DNA of 64,000 nucleotides from contig CATLHM010000003.1 in the NCBI GenBank assembly GCA_949949005.1, positions 1 through 64,000 of the forward strand. The letters run 5' to 3'. Positions within the stretch are counted from its first letter, which is position 1. The number at the start of each line of letters is the position of its first letter. The stretch is from an uncultured Lachnospiraceae bacterium (GTDB lineage: Bacteria > Bacillota > Clostridia > Lachnospirales > Lachnospiraceae). Position numbers and translations under genes: made by a program. Shown here piece by piece: positions 1 through 6,648 of this stretch. Below the pieces are notes generated by a model. The model made no database searches. It saw nothing but the letters and a program-made list of their open reading frames with translations, and was not told where the DNA came from.

Positions 1-35
1 TTATTATTTATTTCAGAAATATTTTGATTTCCCTC

Positions 36-64
36 TTGACAAAGTGTTCAAAGGACACTACAAT
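36..64 (+). promoter_or_regulatory. Sigma-A promoter with inverted-repeat operator
   Basis: The -35 box TTGACA is at 36-41, followed by a 17-bp spacer and the -10 box TACAAT at 59-64. An imperfect inverted repeat, AGTGTTC (43-49) and GGACACT (53-59), fills the spacer, so a bound repressor would block RNA polymerase. It should drive the two genes that follow, the second of which has an HTH-like N-terminus and may be the repressor (inference). Confidence 0.6.
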
Positions 65-98
65 AAGATTATCAAATAAATCACAGGAGGAAATGAAA

Positions 99-275
99 AT
101 GAAAAAAATAGCAACTACTCAGTTATATAATGCAGACGAGGAAATTTTTTTTAATGAGTATGAGGATGGAAGCATAGAAAAGGTAATAGATGAGCAATCA
201 CAGGAAAGCAGCTTAGAGGAACTCCAGGAGTTCATTAATACAGGAAATTTTCAGATTAACGAAATGACATGGTAA
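99..275 (+). CDS. Small acidic phage protein, unknown function
   Basis: This 58-residue acidic protein is not recognised. Start 99 is chosen because AGGAGG at 85-90 lies 8 nt upstream; ATG codons at 24 and 93 are in frame but badly spaced. The C-terminal half is rich in Glu and Gln (near residues 35-50) and should be helical. It lies 17 bp before a gene with a helix-turn-helix-like N-terminus and shares its promoter, which fits a two-gene regulatory cassette. No catalytic motif is visible. Confidence 0.6.
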   Translation: MKKIATTQLYNADEEIFFNEYEDGSIEKVIDEQSQESSLEELQEFINTGNFQINEMTW

Positions 276-292
276 TAATGTAGGGGTGGTAA

Positions 293-709
293 ATGATTAA
301 GGAATATAGGCAGGCAGCGGGGCTGACCCAAAAACAGTTTTCAGATCTTTTTAACCCTCCGATCCCGATAGATACGATTAAAAATTGGGATTGTGGACGA
401 AAACAACCTCCCGATTGGGTGGAGGGATTAATAATAGAAAAGTTGAAGAAAATGGAGGTAAAAAAAGTGAAGGAATATTCAGAACATTACAAAATGGCAT
501 GTGAGGACATTGGGGCAAATGGATATAAAATACTGGAAAGGGAGAAGTACCATAGGCTTATTTGCAAAACAATTATAACAAAGTTTGCAAACGGCTTTGG
601 GGAAATCGAGTGGGTGGATTCCGAGGATAGGATAATTGCAGTACATATTGGGACACTGGATGATTATCCAAGAATTGGAGAAGTAATAGAAAGTATGAAA
701 GAGCAGTAG
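293..709 (+). CDS. HTH-domain phage protein
   Basis: A 138-residue protein. Residues 1-40 have the pattern of an XRE-type helix-turn-helix (QAAGLTQKQFSDLF, then IPIDTIKNWDCGRKQPPDWV), as in the short putative DNA-binding domains of many Lachnospiraceae phage proteins. The C-terminal half is not recognised; its Gly- and Ile-rich stretch around residues 90-125 suggests a small beta domain. It is likely a DNA-binding regulator of its own operon, since an inverted repeat overlaps the upstream promoter. A hairpin terminator overlaps the stop codon. Confidence 0.65.
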   Translation: MIKEYRQAAGLTQKQFSDLFNPPIPIDTIKNWDCGRKQPPDWVEGLIIEKLKKMEVKKVKEYSEHYKMACEDIGANGYKILEREKYHRLICKTIITKFANGFGEIEWVDSEDRIIAVHIGTLDDYPRIGEVIESMKEQ

Positions 710-725
710 AAATACTGCTCTTATT
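701..725 (+). terminator. Rho-independent terminator
   Basis: An 8-bp perfect stem (GAGCAGTA at 701-708 and TACTGCTC at 713-720) with a GAAA loop is followed by the T-rich stretch TTATTATTGTTT. It overlaps the end of the preceding gene. Confidence 0.7.
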
Positions 726-780
726 ATTGTTTAGGGACGTCTGGCAGAGCTTGGCATCTATTATTTTACTATGTTACCAG

Positions 781-801
781 GAGCCAAAAGGCTCTTTTTT
801 T
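781..801 (+). terminator. Rho-independent terminator
   Basis: GAGCC-AAAA-GGCTC (781-794) is followed by a run of seven T. It sits 38 bp before the lysis gene block and separates it from upstream transcription. Confidence 0.65.
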
Positions 802-838
802 ATACACATTTTTATATTTCTGATGGGAGGTGAGAAAG

Positions 839-1171
839 ATGGATAATCCGGTAACACATAGGGAACTGAATGCATTCCGTGAACTTATGGAGTCAGAAAA
901 TAACCGGCTGAAAGAGGAAAATGATCGGCAGAACCATCGTATTGGCATTCTGGAGGATAGTATCCGGGAAATTTCCAATTTGGCGGCATCTACGGAAAAA
1001 CTGGCGGCCAACATGGAAAATATGCTGAAAGTTCAGGAGCAGCAAAACGAACGCCTGGAAGTGATAGAGAGCCGGGACGGGAAAATGTGGCGAAAAGTGA
1101 TAGAACATGCGATTACTGCCATTGTTGGGGCTGTTGTCTGCTACTGCCTCATGAAAATGGGGATAGCGTAA
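839..1171 (+). CDS. XhlA-like phage membrane protein
   Basis: This 110-residue protein has a long charged coiled coil (roughly residues 10-85, rich in Glu, Asn, Gln and Leu) and one C-terminal transmembrane helix (AITAIVGAVVCYCLMKMG). That is the layout of the hemolysin XhlA family found beside phage holins and endolysins. ATG 839 is chosen because GGGAGG at 825-830 lies 8 nt upstream; an in-frame GTG at 830 is too close. It opens a lysis cassette with the holin and endolysin just downstream. It probably helps lysis at the membrane (inference from family and position). Confidence 0.75.
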   Translation: MDNPVTHRELNAFRELMESENNRLKEENDRQNHRIGILEDSIREISNLAASTEKLAANMENMLKVQEQQNERLEVIESRDGKMWRKVIEHAITAIVGAVVCYCLMKMGIA

Positions 1172-1202
1172 AAAGTCAATTGTGCAAGGAGGTGATGTGA
1201 TC

Positions 1203-1559
1203 TTGCAAAAGAAAAAGGGGCAGATCAAACTCAGGGAATGCCGGAAGTGCAGATATCGCAGGATATCTCTTAAGCGCAGAAAAGGTCGGGGGAGGTTTTT
1301 TAAGGTCCTGGTAAGCGCTGTGATCCTGCATGGGATGATTTGTGTCTCAATGTCATACGCCTTAGCCTGGCAGGAACATTCCCAGGTAGTTGAAGGGGTC
1401 AGCTCCACCATTATAACGGAGATTGTGGCGCCCATTGTTATTTATGGCTTTACCAAAACAGTGGAGAACATTTTCCAAAAAAACGAATTGGCTTTTAGCA
1501 AGCCAATCATAAAACCCATAGTATCCGCTGGGGCGGAGGAAAGTGAGGAATTAGGATGA
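1203..1559 (+). CDS. Small basic membrane protein of lysis module
   Basis: A 118-residue protein with a strongly basic N-terminus (residues 3-36, mostly Lys and Arg), then one or two hydrophobic segments (FFKVLVSAVILHGMICVSM, and IITEIVAPIVIYGFTKTV). TTG 1203 is chosen because AAGGAGGTGA at 1186-1195 is correctly spaced; the upstream GTGs at 1182 and 1197 are not. Its stop overlaps the holin start by 4 nt, so the two are probably translationally coupled. It could be a second holin-like or holin-accessory protein. The family is not recognised. Confidence 0.6.
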   Translation: MQKKKGQIKLRECRKCRYRRISLKRRKGRGRFFKVLVSAVILHGMICVSMSYALAWQEHSQVVEGVSSTIITEIVAPIVIYGFTKTVENIFQKNELAFSKPIIKPIVSAGAEESEELG

Positions 1560-1978
1560 AGGTAACAAATTGGATAGTTGAGAACTGGTTTTTGATTGTA
1601 GCTTTGGCGGCAGTCGCCGGAGGGATCGCAGCGGCGGTCTATAAGTTTGTAGGGCTCCCGACAGAAAAGCAGAAAGCCAAGATCATGGAATGGCTGGTGT
1701 GGGCCTGTATAGAGGCCGAGAGGGAGTTGCAGAGCGGTACCGGCCAGTTAAAGCTCCGGGAAGTCTGGAATATGTTCTGTTCTGTACCAGCGTTTGGGAT
1801 TGTGGCAAAGTTGATCTCCTTTGAGACCTTTGAAAAATGGGTAAAGGATGCGCTGGTAACAGCAAAAGAAATGCTGGTACAGAACAATAATCTAGCCAAT
1901 TATGTTTATGGGGAACAGGCAACCGCTGAGGTACAGAAAATTAAGCAGCAGATTTATAGCCAAAAGGCAGTGATATGA
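1556..1978 (+). CDS. Phage holin, LLH family
   Basis: This 140-residue protein has an N-terminal transmembrane helix (WFLIVALAAVAGGIAAAVYKF, residues 11-31). The soluble part carries the family's typical run: WACIEAERELQSGTGQLKLREV, a block ending at ISFE.FEKWVKDALV, then a short tail. Holins of this type form membrane lesions that release or activate the endolysin at the end of infection. The neighbours support this: XhlA-like protein upstream, endolysin two genes downstream. It overlaps both flanking genes by 4 nt, which indicates one lysis transcript. Confidence 0.85.
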   Translation: MKVTNWIVENWFLIVALAAVAGGIAAAVYKFVGLPTEKQKAKIMEWLVWACIEAERELQSGTGQLKLREVWNMFCSVPAFGIVAKLISFETFEKWVKDALVTAKEMLVQNNNLANYVYGEQATAEVQKIKQQIYSQKAVI

Positions 1979-2157
1979 GAAGCAAGAATAGATCAGATTG
2001 GATATTTGCAGGGATTATTCTCGCAGGGCTTGTCTTTTTCCTGCTGATAGTGCCTGGTGTAACAGCCTGGGGAGTAGTTACCGGGAGGCTGGAAATCGAA
2101 ACTTTGGAACCGGTAATTCGGTATGAGCAAATACAAGAAGGAGGTAGAGGAAACTGA
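1975..2157 (+). CDS. Single-pass membrane protein of lysis module
   Basis: A 60-residue protein with one strong transmembrane helix (residues 9-34, IFAGIILAGLVFFLLIVPGV) and a short charged tail. ATG 1975 overlaps the holin stop (ATGA). Its place between holin and endolysin suggests an accessory lysis role such as an antiholin or spanin-like peptide. No family is recognised, so that role is inference. Confidence 0.6.
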   Translation: MRSKNRSDWIFAGIILAGLVFFLLIVPGVTAWGVVTGRLEIETLEPVIRYEQIQEGGRGN

Positions 2158-2158
2158 T

Positions 2159-2947
2159 ATGGCGACAGTAAAACAGGTAAATGAATTTATTGGTAGGGTA
2201 GCTCCGATCGCACAGGAAAAAGCGGCAGGCAGGGATAAATGGTCCCTGCCTTCTGTTTGTATTGCGCAGTGCTGTTGTGAAAGCGCCTATGGAACAAGCC
2301 CTAAGATGGTAAATGCAAATGCGATCCTTGGGATTAAGGTAGGAAAGAGCAAGGTACATTTTGGCAAGGCGTGGAAGGACAAGGCATATTCCACCAAGAC
2401 AAAGGAGTGCTATGATGGCAAAACGTATGTAAGTATAACGGATATGTTCCGGGCCTATGACAGCATAAATGATGCCATAGAAGATTATTATGATATGCTA
2501 GCGGCGTGTTCTAGGTACAAAGGGTGTTTGAACCAGAAGGATCCCCGAAGTTGTATTACAGCCATTAAAAATGGAGGGTACGCTACGAGCCCTACATACA
2601 TTAGCACGGTTATGAATATCATCAATAAATATAATTTGGCCCGGTATGACAGCATTGTTACTGGTGTCCCGGCTGCGACAGGAAAATACCAGACCGGCAG
2701 AAATTACACTTTGCAGGAGGATATGTATATAAGGGAATCCCCTGGAGGAAAGAAAAAGAAGTATCTGCGGCTAACTACAAATGCTAAAAGCCATGCCAAA
2801 AAGGATGAAGAAGGAAATGGCATCCTGAAAAAGGGAACGGTTGTAACTTGCAAGGATGTACAAGAAGAGGATGGAGCCACATGGATAAAAATTCCTTCTG
2901 GGTGGCTGTGTGCTATTGGAGCATCTGGAAAAATTTATGTCAGGTAG
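2159..2947 (+). CDS. Endolysin: glucosaminidase plus SH3-like domain
   Basis: A 262-residue peptidoglycan hydrolase. Residues about 5-165 match the FlgJ/LytG-type N-acetylglucosaminidase domain, with a catalytic-type Glu in CCCESAYGTSPK and later blocks (NAILGIKVG, TKECYDGKTY, FRAYDSINDAIEDYYDML, YATSPTYISTVMNII). Residues about 180-262 look like a bacterial SH3 cell-wall-binding domain (YTLQEDMYIRESPGG ... WIKIPSGWLCAI). There is no signal peptide, which fits holin-dependent release. ATG 2159 is preferred because AGAGGA lies 7 nt upstream; ATG 2123 is also in frame. It cuts the glycan strand of the host wall at the end of the lytic cycle. Confidence 0.85.
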   Translation: MATVKQVNEFIGRVAPIAQEKAAGRDKWSLPSVCIAQCCCESAYGTSPKMVNANAILGIKVGKSKVHFGKAWKDKAYSTKTKECYDGKTYVSITDMFRAYDSINDAIEDYYDMLAACSRYKGCLNQKDPRSCITAIKNGGYATSPTYISTVMNIINKYNLARYDSIVTGVPAATGKYQTGRNYTLQEDMYIRESPGGKKKKYLRLTTNAKSHAKKDEEGNGILKKGTVVTCKDVQEEDGATWIKIPSGWLCAIGASGKIYVR

Positions 2948-2957
2948 GAGGGTACAG

Positions 2958-3129
2958 ATGGAAAATTATATAGGCGTAAAAATCGTTAAGGCAGCCACAG
3001 GAAAAGGACGGAGCTCCCGGATACCGGGTGAAATATCCGGATAATTATGTTTCATGGAGCCCAAAAGAAACTTTTGAAAAAGCATACCGGAAACTGGACT
3101 GCAAAGATTTTATCAATTCTGAGGAATAA
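2958..3129 (+). pseudogene. Frameshifted DUF2829-like phage gene fragment
   Basis: From ATG 2958 the protein starts MENYIGVKIVKA, the usual opening of the small DUF2829-like proteins in Clostridia phages. Near the AAAA run at 3002-3005 the frame is lost and a stop follows about 12 codons later. In the +1 frame the expected sequence resumes at once (GYRVKYPDNYVSWSPKETFE, then KAYRKLDC) and ends at TAA 3127-3129. A net 1-nt deletion (or 2-nt insertion) therefore split the gene. It also lacks the longer C-terminal DUF2829 part, so it was short before the shift or is a remnant. Confidence 0.65.
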
Positions 3130-3227
3130 GAAATAATCTGGCAGGTCTTGAAAGTTGTTGAAATCTGTCGGATTGTATGATAGCATTTTTGTGGGTGCTA
3201 CTAGGATGGTAGGCGGTTGGCCCTCTA

Positions 3228-3247
3228 CGGAGGGACTGGACCCTCCG
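3228..3247 (+). promoter_or_regulatory. Perfect leader hairpin upstream of toxin-like peptide
   Basis: CGGAGGG (3228-3234) and CCCTCCG (3241-3247) form a 7-bp perfect stem with a 6-nt loop, 54 nt before the 32-residue peptide gene. The 5' arm holds an anti-Shine-Dalgarno-like GGAGGG. A leader stem of this kind could hold the toxin message in a translationally closed state (inference). Confidence 0.45.
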
Positions 3248-3301
3248 ATTACATAGAAATTCGCTTTATGTGAAAATCTGAGGAAAGGAGGGCTGAGCCA
3301 T

Positions 3302-3400
3302 ATGGATATTTTGGGACTTATTGCAGTGTTGAGCTTTGGCTTGACCTGTTTTGGAATCGGATATACCTTTGGTAAAGATAGTAACAAGACACAGAAATAG
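3302..3400 (+). CDS. Toxin-like hydrophobic mini-protein
   Basis: A 32-residue peptide with one transmembrane helix (LGLIAVLSFGLTCFGIGYTF) and a charged tail (GKDSNKTQK). Its size and layout match the putative holin-like toxins of type I toxin-antitoxin loci (TxpA/BsrG-like) common in Firmicutes prophages. AAAGGAGG lies 12 nt upstream. It stands alone, with a leader hairpin before it and two strong hairpins after it, as expected when an antisense RNA overlaps the 3' end. The antitoxin RNA itself cannot be shown from sequence. Confidence 0.55.
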   Translation: MDILGLIAVLSFGLTCFGIGYTFGKDSNKTQK

Positions 3401-3432
3401 CCGCCCCGGTCTGAGAAACTGAGCGGCTTTTC
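3399..3432 (+). terminator. Terminator after toxin-like peptide
   Basis: AGCCGC (3399-3404) pairs with GCGGCT (3423-3428), followed by TTTTCT. The stem starts inside the stop codon of the peptide gene. Confidence 0.55.
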
Positions 3433-3472
3433 TGTTCAACATTATCGGGCCAACCGTCTATCGGTACGCCTA

Positions 3473-3505
3473 AAGGGTGTCTGTTATCAGCAGATGCCCT
3501 TTTCT
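3473..3505 (+). terminator. Strong hairpin with T-run
   Basis: An 11-bp stem (AAGGGTGTCTG at 3473-3483 with CAGATGCCCTT at 3491-3501, two G-U pairs) is followed by TTTTCT. It could end the peptide transcript or belong to an antisense RNA. Confidence 0.55.
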
Positions 3506-3596
3506 ATTTAGATAATATTCCAAATCAGCAGAAAAGTCAATGTGCTTTGAACCAAGGTTTTAGCACTATTCATACATAATTGTGAATAAAATTCTC

Positions 3597-4013
3597 AAAT
3601 GAGACGTAAAATAAAGACGGTCAGATTTCTACATCTGACCATTATATTTATATATCTCTAATCTCTTTCTCTAATCTCTAGTAAAGAAATCTTACACCGG
3701 ATCACGTAAGAAATCTTACATGAAATCTCACATGAAACCTAACAGGATTTTTAATCAAAAAAAGCCAAAAATACCATAAAATAAAGGAATATGAGAATAT
3801 TGTTAGCTATCAGTATTTTAGCAGAATAGCAAAAAATGGTTAATCTTGTTCATAATTTGTTCATATTCTTTGTAAGAAATCTTACACTTTTTGTAAGTAA
3901 AAATACTTCTACACCAATTTTGACCCTGGTTTGTGCCCCAGAACTTTAAATTGATAAAGCAAGTTCGCAATTGCAATGTTAAAACGGAAATAATTTGCAA
4001 AATGAGACGTAAA
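3597..4013 (+). repeat. 14-bp direct repeat in control region
   Basis: AAATGAGACGTAAA occurs exactly at 3597-3610 and 4000-4013. The second copy ends 4 bp before the -35 box of the promoter at 4018. A hairpin, GGTCAGAT/ATCTGACC (3619-3640), lies just after the first copy. No protein-coding gene is visible between 3401 and 4101, so this stretch is a regulatory or replication control region. Confidence 0.6.
3681..3886 (+). repeat. Iteron-like 12-bp direct repeats
   Basis: GAAATCTTACA occurs at 3686, 3710 and 3875. At 3710-3745 it forms three head-to-tail 12-bp units: GAAATCTTACAT, GAAATCTCACAT and GAAACCTAACAG. Two copies are extended to a near-perfect palindrome, with arms TGTAAGA and TCTTACA around AA (3706-3720 partly, 3871-3886 fully). 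Spacing of 12 and 24 bp and the AT-rich surroundings resemble replication iterons or repressor arrays. Confidence 0.6.
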
Positions 4014-4046
4014 TCTATTGACAAATTCGCAATTGCGAAGTATAAT
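3964..4046 (+). promoter_or_regulatory. Promoter with palindromic operator (copy 1)
   Basis: The -35 box TTGACA (4018-4023), a 17-bp spacer and the -10 box TATAAT (4041-4046) form a consensus sigma-A promoter. The spacer is almost filled by the perfect palindrome TTCGCAATTGCGAA (4026-4039). A partial copy, TTCGCAATTGC, lies at 3964-3974. Nearly the same promoter recurs at 12285-12313. It should drive the gene series beginning at 4102. Confidence 0.75.
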
Positions 4047-4101
4047 ATATACATAATCAAACAAAGAAATTGATTAAATCCAACGGAAAGGGGGACGCCA
4101 T

Positions 4102-4254
4102 TTGGGAAAAGGGAAGAAAAGGCAGAAAGAAAAAGAACTGCTCGAACAGCGCCAGACCAAATTCCAAATCTATGAGAGCGTAGCAACTATCATAGCAACC
4201 ATAGTGACAATGCTTTTGGCAATTATCACGGCGGTGCTGAGTTGGATTGATTAG
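4102..4254 (+). CDS. 50-residue membrane protein
   Basis: A 50-residue protein starting at TTG 4102, with AAGGGGG 8 nt upstream. The first 17 residues are very basic and charged (Lys, Arg, Glu, Gln). Residues 24-48 form one transmembrane helix (SVATIIATIVTMLLAIITAV). It is the first gene after the palindromic-operator promoter. No family is recognised. A basic head with a single helix could be a membrane-anchored peptide or toxin-like protein, which is inference only. Confidence 0.55.
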   Translation: MGKGKKRQKEKELLEQRQTKFQIYESVATIIATIVTMLLAIITAVLSWID

Positions 4255-4336
4255 CAACTGAGAACAGTTCCTTGGATGCTTGGGGAGGAATGCTCCCCTT
4301 GCATTCCAAGTCTACCATAAAGGAGGCGGAAAGACA

Positions 4337-4489
4337 ATGAGAAAAATCAGAAGGTTTTTGCAGGTGCTATTGTTTATAAATTTCATGATCGGCCTGCATG
4401 ATGGGATGGGAGCAGGAAATTTGGTTTTAATTCTGGTAAATGGGGCGCTGGTGCTGGCAGTGGCTGCCAAAGAGAATGCAGAAAGGTAG
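4337..4489 (+). CDS. 50-residue hydrophobic protein
   Basis: A 50-residue protein with AAAGGAGG about 11 nt before ATG 4337; an upstream in-frame start at 4280 lacks a ribosome site. A basic N-terminus (MRKIRRF) is followed by hydrophobic segments (LQVLLFINFMIGL and LVLILVNGALVLAVAA), so it is probably inserted in the membrane. No family is recognised. It belongs to the same-strand accessory series. Confidence 0.55.
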   Translation: MRKIRRFLQVLLFINFMIGLHDGMGAGNLVLILVNGALVLAVAAKENAER

Positions 4490-4500
4490 GAAGCATTGGT

Positions 4501-4920
4501 ATGACAAAGAGTGAATTTGAAAGCAGAGTTGGCAGAGAAGTATCTGTAGGCGACTATAAGGACATTGAGTATGTCTATACATGGCATCCGGGGATTAAGA
4601 ATGTGGAGGGGAAAGATCAGATAGCAGCAATCTTCAATGCTGGAGGAATGATGGTTATACGGGGCATGATGGAAGCGGCTGTTATGGCAGAAGCGGTAGA
4701 GGAAGAATTGAAAGTAGAGCTGAGAAAAGTTGAAATACTGAAAGAGAGGCTCGAACGGCTAAAAGGTGGAGATACCAGTTATGAAAGATGCATTAAGGAT
4801 GCATTCAATGTATTAGATAAGGCAGAATCGCCGGGGACATTTGAAAGGATGATGGATGAACTGTCCGTAAAATATGGTTATGATGCTGCGGCGGAGGCAA
4901 GGGAAATCTTAGACTTTTAA
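4501..4920 (+). CDS. Phage accessory protein, unknown function
   Basis: A 139-residue soluble protein. The first half is mixed (VGREVSVGDYKDIEYVYTWHP); residues about 65-90 form a Glu/Leu-rich helix likely to coil. It ends with an amphipathic helical stretch (MMDELSVKYGYDAAAEAREIL). Proteins of this kind are common in Lachnospiraceae prophages, but no function is known to me. It starts 11 nt after the preceding stop. Confidence 0.6.
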   Translation: MTKSEFESRVGREVSVGDYKDIEYVYTWHPGIKNVEGKDQIAAIFNAGGMMVIRGMMEAAVMAEAVEEELKVELRKVEILKERLERLKGGDTSYERCIKDAFNVLDKAESPGTFERMMDELSVKYGYDAAAEAREILDF

Positions 4921-4974
4921 GGCGGTGACGGTGGCTTAAATATGGAAAGGCTACCCGAATGGAGGATATGTGAA

Positions 4975-5226
4975 ATGACAATAGAGTATAAAGGAAAAAA
5001 TCTTGAAGAGGACAGAAAGAGATCGGAAGCATGGATTTTTTATGATGAAACCAATAAAAAAGAATCAGAGAAAGCGGATAAGCTTATTGAAATTCTTGAA
5101 AGTAAAGGGTGGGAATGTGGTAGTGAAGAGGGATGGATCGTAGTTCTTTTGCCTTTTGAGAAATATGATTATAACAGACTTCTTTATGATTACAAAATGG
5201 CAAAGAAAGCGCTGAGGATAAGATAA
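4975..5226 (+). CDS. Small phage protein, unknown function
   Basis: An 83-residue charged protein. ATG 4975 has GGAGG 8 nt upstream (4961-4965); the in-frame ATG 4942 has no good site. The middle holds a likely helix (EKADKLIEILESKGW) followed by a strand-like WIVVLLPF. No family is recognised. Confidence 0.5.
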   Translation: MTIEYKGKNLEEDRKRSEAWIFYDETNKKESEKADKLIEILESKGWECGSEEGWIVVLLPFEKYDYNRLLYDYKMAKKALRIR

Positions 5227-5270
5227 TTCACCCACCCGGCGGGGATGCTCCGGAAGAAAGAAGGGAAGAT

Positions 5271-5510
5271 ATGTATAATGCAAACAATATCAGAACATTA
5301 AAGAAAGTCGTTAGAGAAATGAATCAGGGTGAAAAGCTGTATATTAACGCCATCTGTCTTACGGTAAACGCTATTGAACAGCTTCGAGAGTACATCAAAG
5401 AGAATGTACTTTTACCGGATAAGTCAGAAGCAGAACAGCTTTATAATGACATTTCATCGGTTATGAGTGGAAAGACAATACTTCCGCAAATGACTTATAT
5501 CAGACAGTAA
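5271..5510 (+). CDS. Small phage protein, unknown function
   Basis: A 79-residue protein with GAAGGGAAG upstream of ATG 5271. It has a Leu/Ile/Lys/Glu-rich helical pattern and no Cys or catalytic motif. The 45-nt gap before it has a weak four-base stem (CCGG at 5236-5239 and 5250-5253) around GGGATGC, possibly a diverged member of the hairpin leader family described below. Function is unknown. Confidence 0.55.
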   Translation: MYNANNIRTLKKVVREMNQGEKLYINAICLTVNAIEQLREYIKENVLLPDKSEAEQLYNDISSVMSGKTILPQMTYIRQ

Positions 5511-5521
5511 TTTCATCCCGT

Positions 5522-5541
5522 CCCTGCCGGGTAATGCAGGG
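5522..5541 (+). repeat. Leader hairpin repeat, copy 1
   Basis: CCCTGC (5522-5527) pairs with GCAGGG (5536-5541) around CGGGTAAT. It ends 15 nt before ATG 5557. Two further copies (5785-5804 and 6612-6634) keep the CGGGYAATGCA core and nearly the same distance to the next start codon. Confidence 0.65.
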
Positions 5542-5556
5542 AGAAAGAAAGGAATT

Positions 5557-5772
5557 ATGGCAAGAGGAAAAGCATTGACCTATGAAGAATTTATTGCACT
5601 GGCGCAGAAAGACTACAACATGGGTGGGGATGTTGTGGTGGAGTGCTGGGATCAGCGGCAATTTGATTATTATGTAAAAGAGTTTGGAGCAATGACAAAG
5701 ACAAAAGCCTTGCAGATATTCAGGCTTTACAAAGCAGAGCAAAGGGAACAAGCCGCTATGGCTAGATGGTAA
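5557..5772 (+). CDS. Small phage protein, unknown function
   Basis: A 71-residue protein with GAAAGGA just upstream of ATG 5557 and a conserved leader hairpin 15 nt before the start. The sequence (LTYEEFIALAQKDYNMGGDV ... FDYYVKEFGAMTKTKALQIF) is helical. It may be DNA- or protein-binding, but no family is recognised. Confidence 0.55.
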   Translation: MARGKALTYEEFIALAQKDYNMGGDVVVECWDQRQFDYYVKEFGAMTKTKALQIFRLYKAEQREQAAMARW

Positions 5773-5784
5773 AGAAGGGGGCTT

Positions 5785-5804
5785 CCCTGACGGGTAATGC
5801 AGGG
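5785..5804 (+). repeat. Leader hairpin repeat, copy 2
   Basis: CCCTG (5785-5789) pairs with CAGGG (5800-5804) around the conserved CGGGTAATG. It ends 15 nt before ATG 5820, the same spacing as copy 1, which supports that start codon. Confidence 0.6.
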
Positions 5805-5819
5805 AGAAAATAATGTTGA

Positions 5820-6446
5820 ATGGTAAAGAAGTCGGACATTGTAAGAGAAGCGGTCCGGGAGCAGGACTGGAAGAAAGCGTTGCAGATAGCAAAAGATTTT
5901 CGTATCGGTGTAACGCAGGAGCAGAGAAGTAAGATGGCAAGAGCCTATGAATGTATTGTCCATCCGGATTTTTATCAGCAGATCGGTGTTGATATTCCGG
6001 ATGCGATAGGGCAAGGAAAGGCGATAGTAAAAGAGTATGCGGGGAGCATGGAAAGGAAGAGCACTATGATGAAATGGGATGTGAAACATGACAGGGCAAA
6101 AAGAGTTATTGATGCGTTTTTGGAGAATGCAGGGTACTGGCAGGAGATAGAGGATTTATCTGCAGGTCTGACAGACGAGGATAAGGAGCTGGTAAATGCG
6201 GAAGTGGCACTGATGATTGCCTCTATCCGCAAGCGGTACAAACTGCAGGAGAGATTACCAGAGCAGGAGGCTCAAATCCAGGCGAAAGAGTCCGAGACAG
6301 TAATTCCTACAGAAAAGTCAGAAGAAACGCTGCCTGAGCCTGTAAACGAGGATAAAGGGCAGGAAAAGGAGAAGCAAACCAGAAAGGCATCCACTGGCGA
6401 AAAGAAAGAATCGTCAAGGAGGAAAAAGAAAGAAGGGAATACATGA
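5820..6446 (+). CDS. Phage accessory protein with charged tail
   Basis: A 208-residue protein. Residues 1-140 are helical, with conserved-looking blocks (KKALQIAKDFRIGVTQEQRS, YECIVHPDFYQQIG). The last 55 residues are a low-complexity Glu/Lys/Ser tail ending in a basic patch (SSRRKKKEGNT), typical of a nucleic-acid-binding extension. Its stop overlaps the next start (ATGA). The start is supported by the leader hairpin at the usual distance. No family is recognised. Confidence 0.6.
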   Translation: MVKKSDIVREAVREQDWKKALQIAKDFRIGVTQEQRSKMARAYECIVHPDFYQQIGVDIPDAIGQGKAIVKEYAGSMERKSTMMKWDVKHDRAKRVIDAFLENAGYWQEIEDLSAGLTDEDKELVNAEVALMIASIRKRYKLQERLPEQEAQIQAKESETVIPTEKSEETLPEPVNEDKGQEKEKQTRKASTGEKKESSRRKKKEGNT

Positions 6447-6601
6447 AAAGAATTATTGCAGAATGGATTCCGTATATGATGGCGTACAGACTTTACAATC
6501 CGAAGTATCCTCAGCAGACAATAGCGTATGAGGACGATAAAGATACAACGAGGCGGCACGCAACGGAGAATGGATATGAAGTAATTTTCGAGTGCCAGTG
6601 A
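6443..6601 (+). CDS. 52-residue phage protein
   Basis: A 52-residue protein beginning MKRIIAEWIPYMMAYRLYNP and ending VIFECQ. It starts at ATG 6443, overlapping the preceding stop by 4 nt. It is small, mixed charged and aromatic, with no known family. The coupled start and the intact frame between two well-supported genes argue that it is real. Confidence 0.55.
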   Translation: MKRIIAEWIPYMMAYRLYNPKYPQQTIAYEDDKDTTRRHATENGYEVIFECQ

Positions 6602-6611
6602 TTTTGTCCCG

Positions 6612-6634
6612 CCCCTGCCGGGCAATGCATGGGG
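6612..6634 (+). repeat. Leader hairpin repeat, copy 3
   Basis: CCCCTGC (6612-6618) pairs with GCA-GGGG (6627-6634, one bulged T) around CGGGCAAT. It ends 14 nt before ATG 6649. Confidence 0.55.
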
Positions 6635-6648
6635 GAAGTGAGGAGGAT

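Noticed and set aside
3681..3886. CRISPR-like array
   Set aside because: The repeat units are only 12 bp and mostly head to tail, with no unique spacers of regular length and no cas genes in the window.
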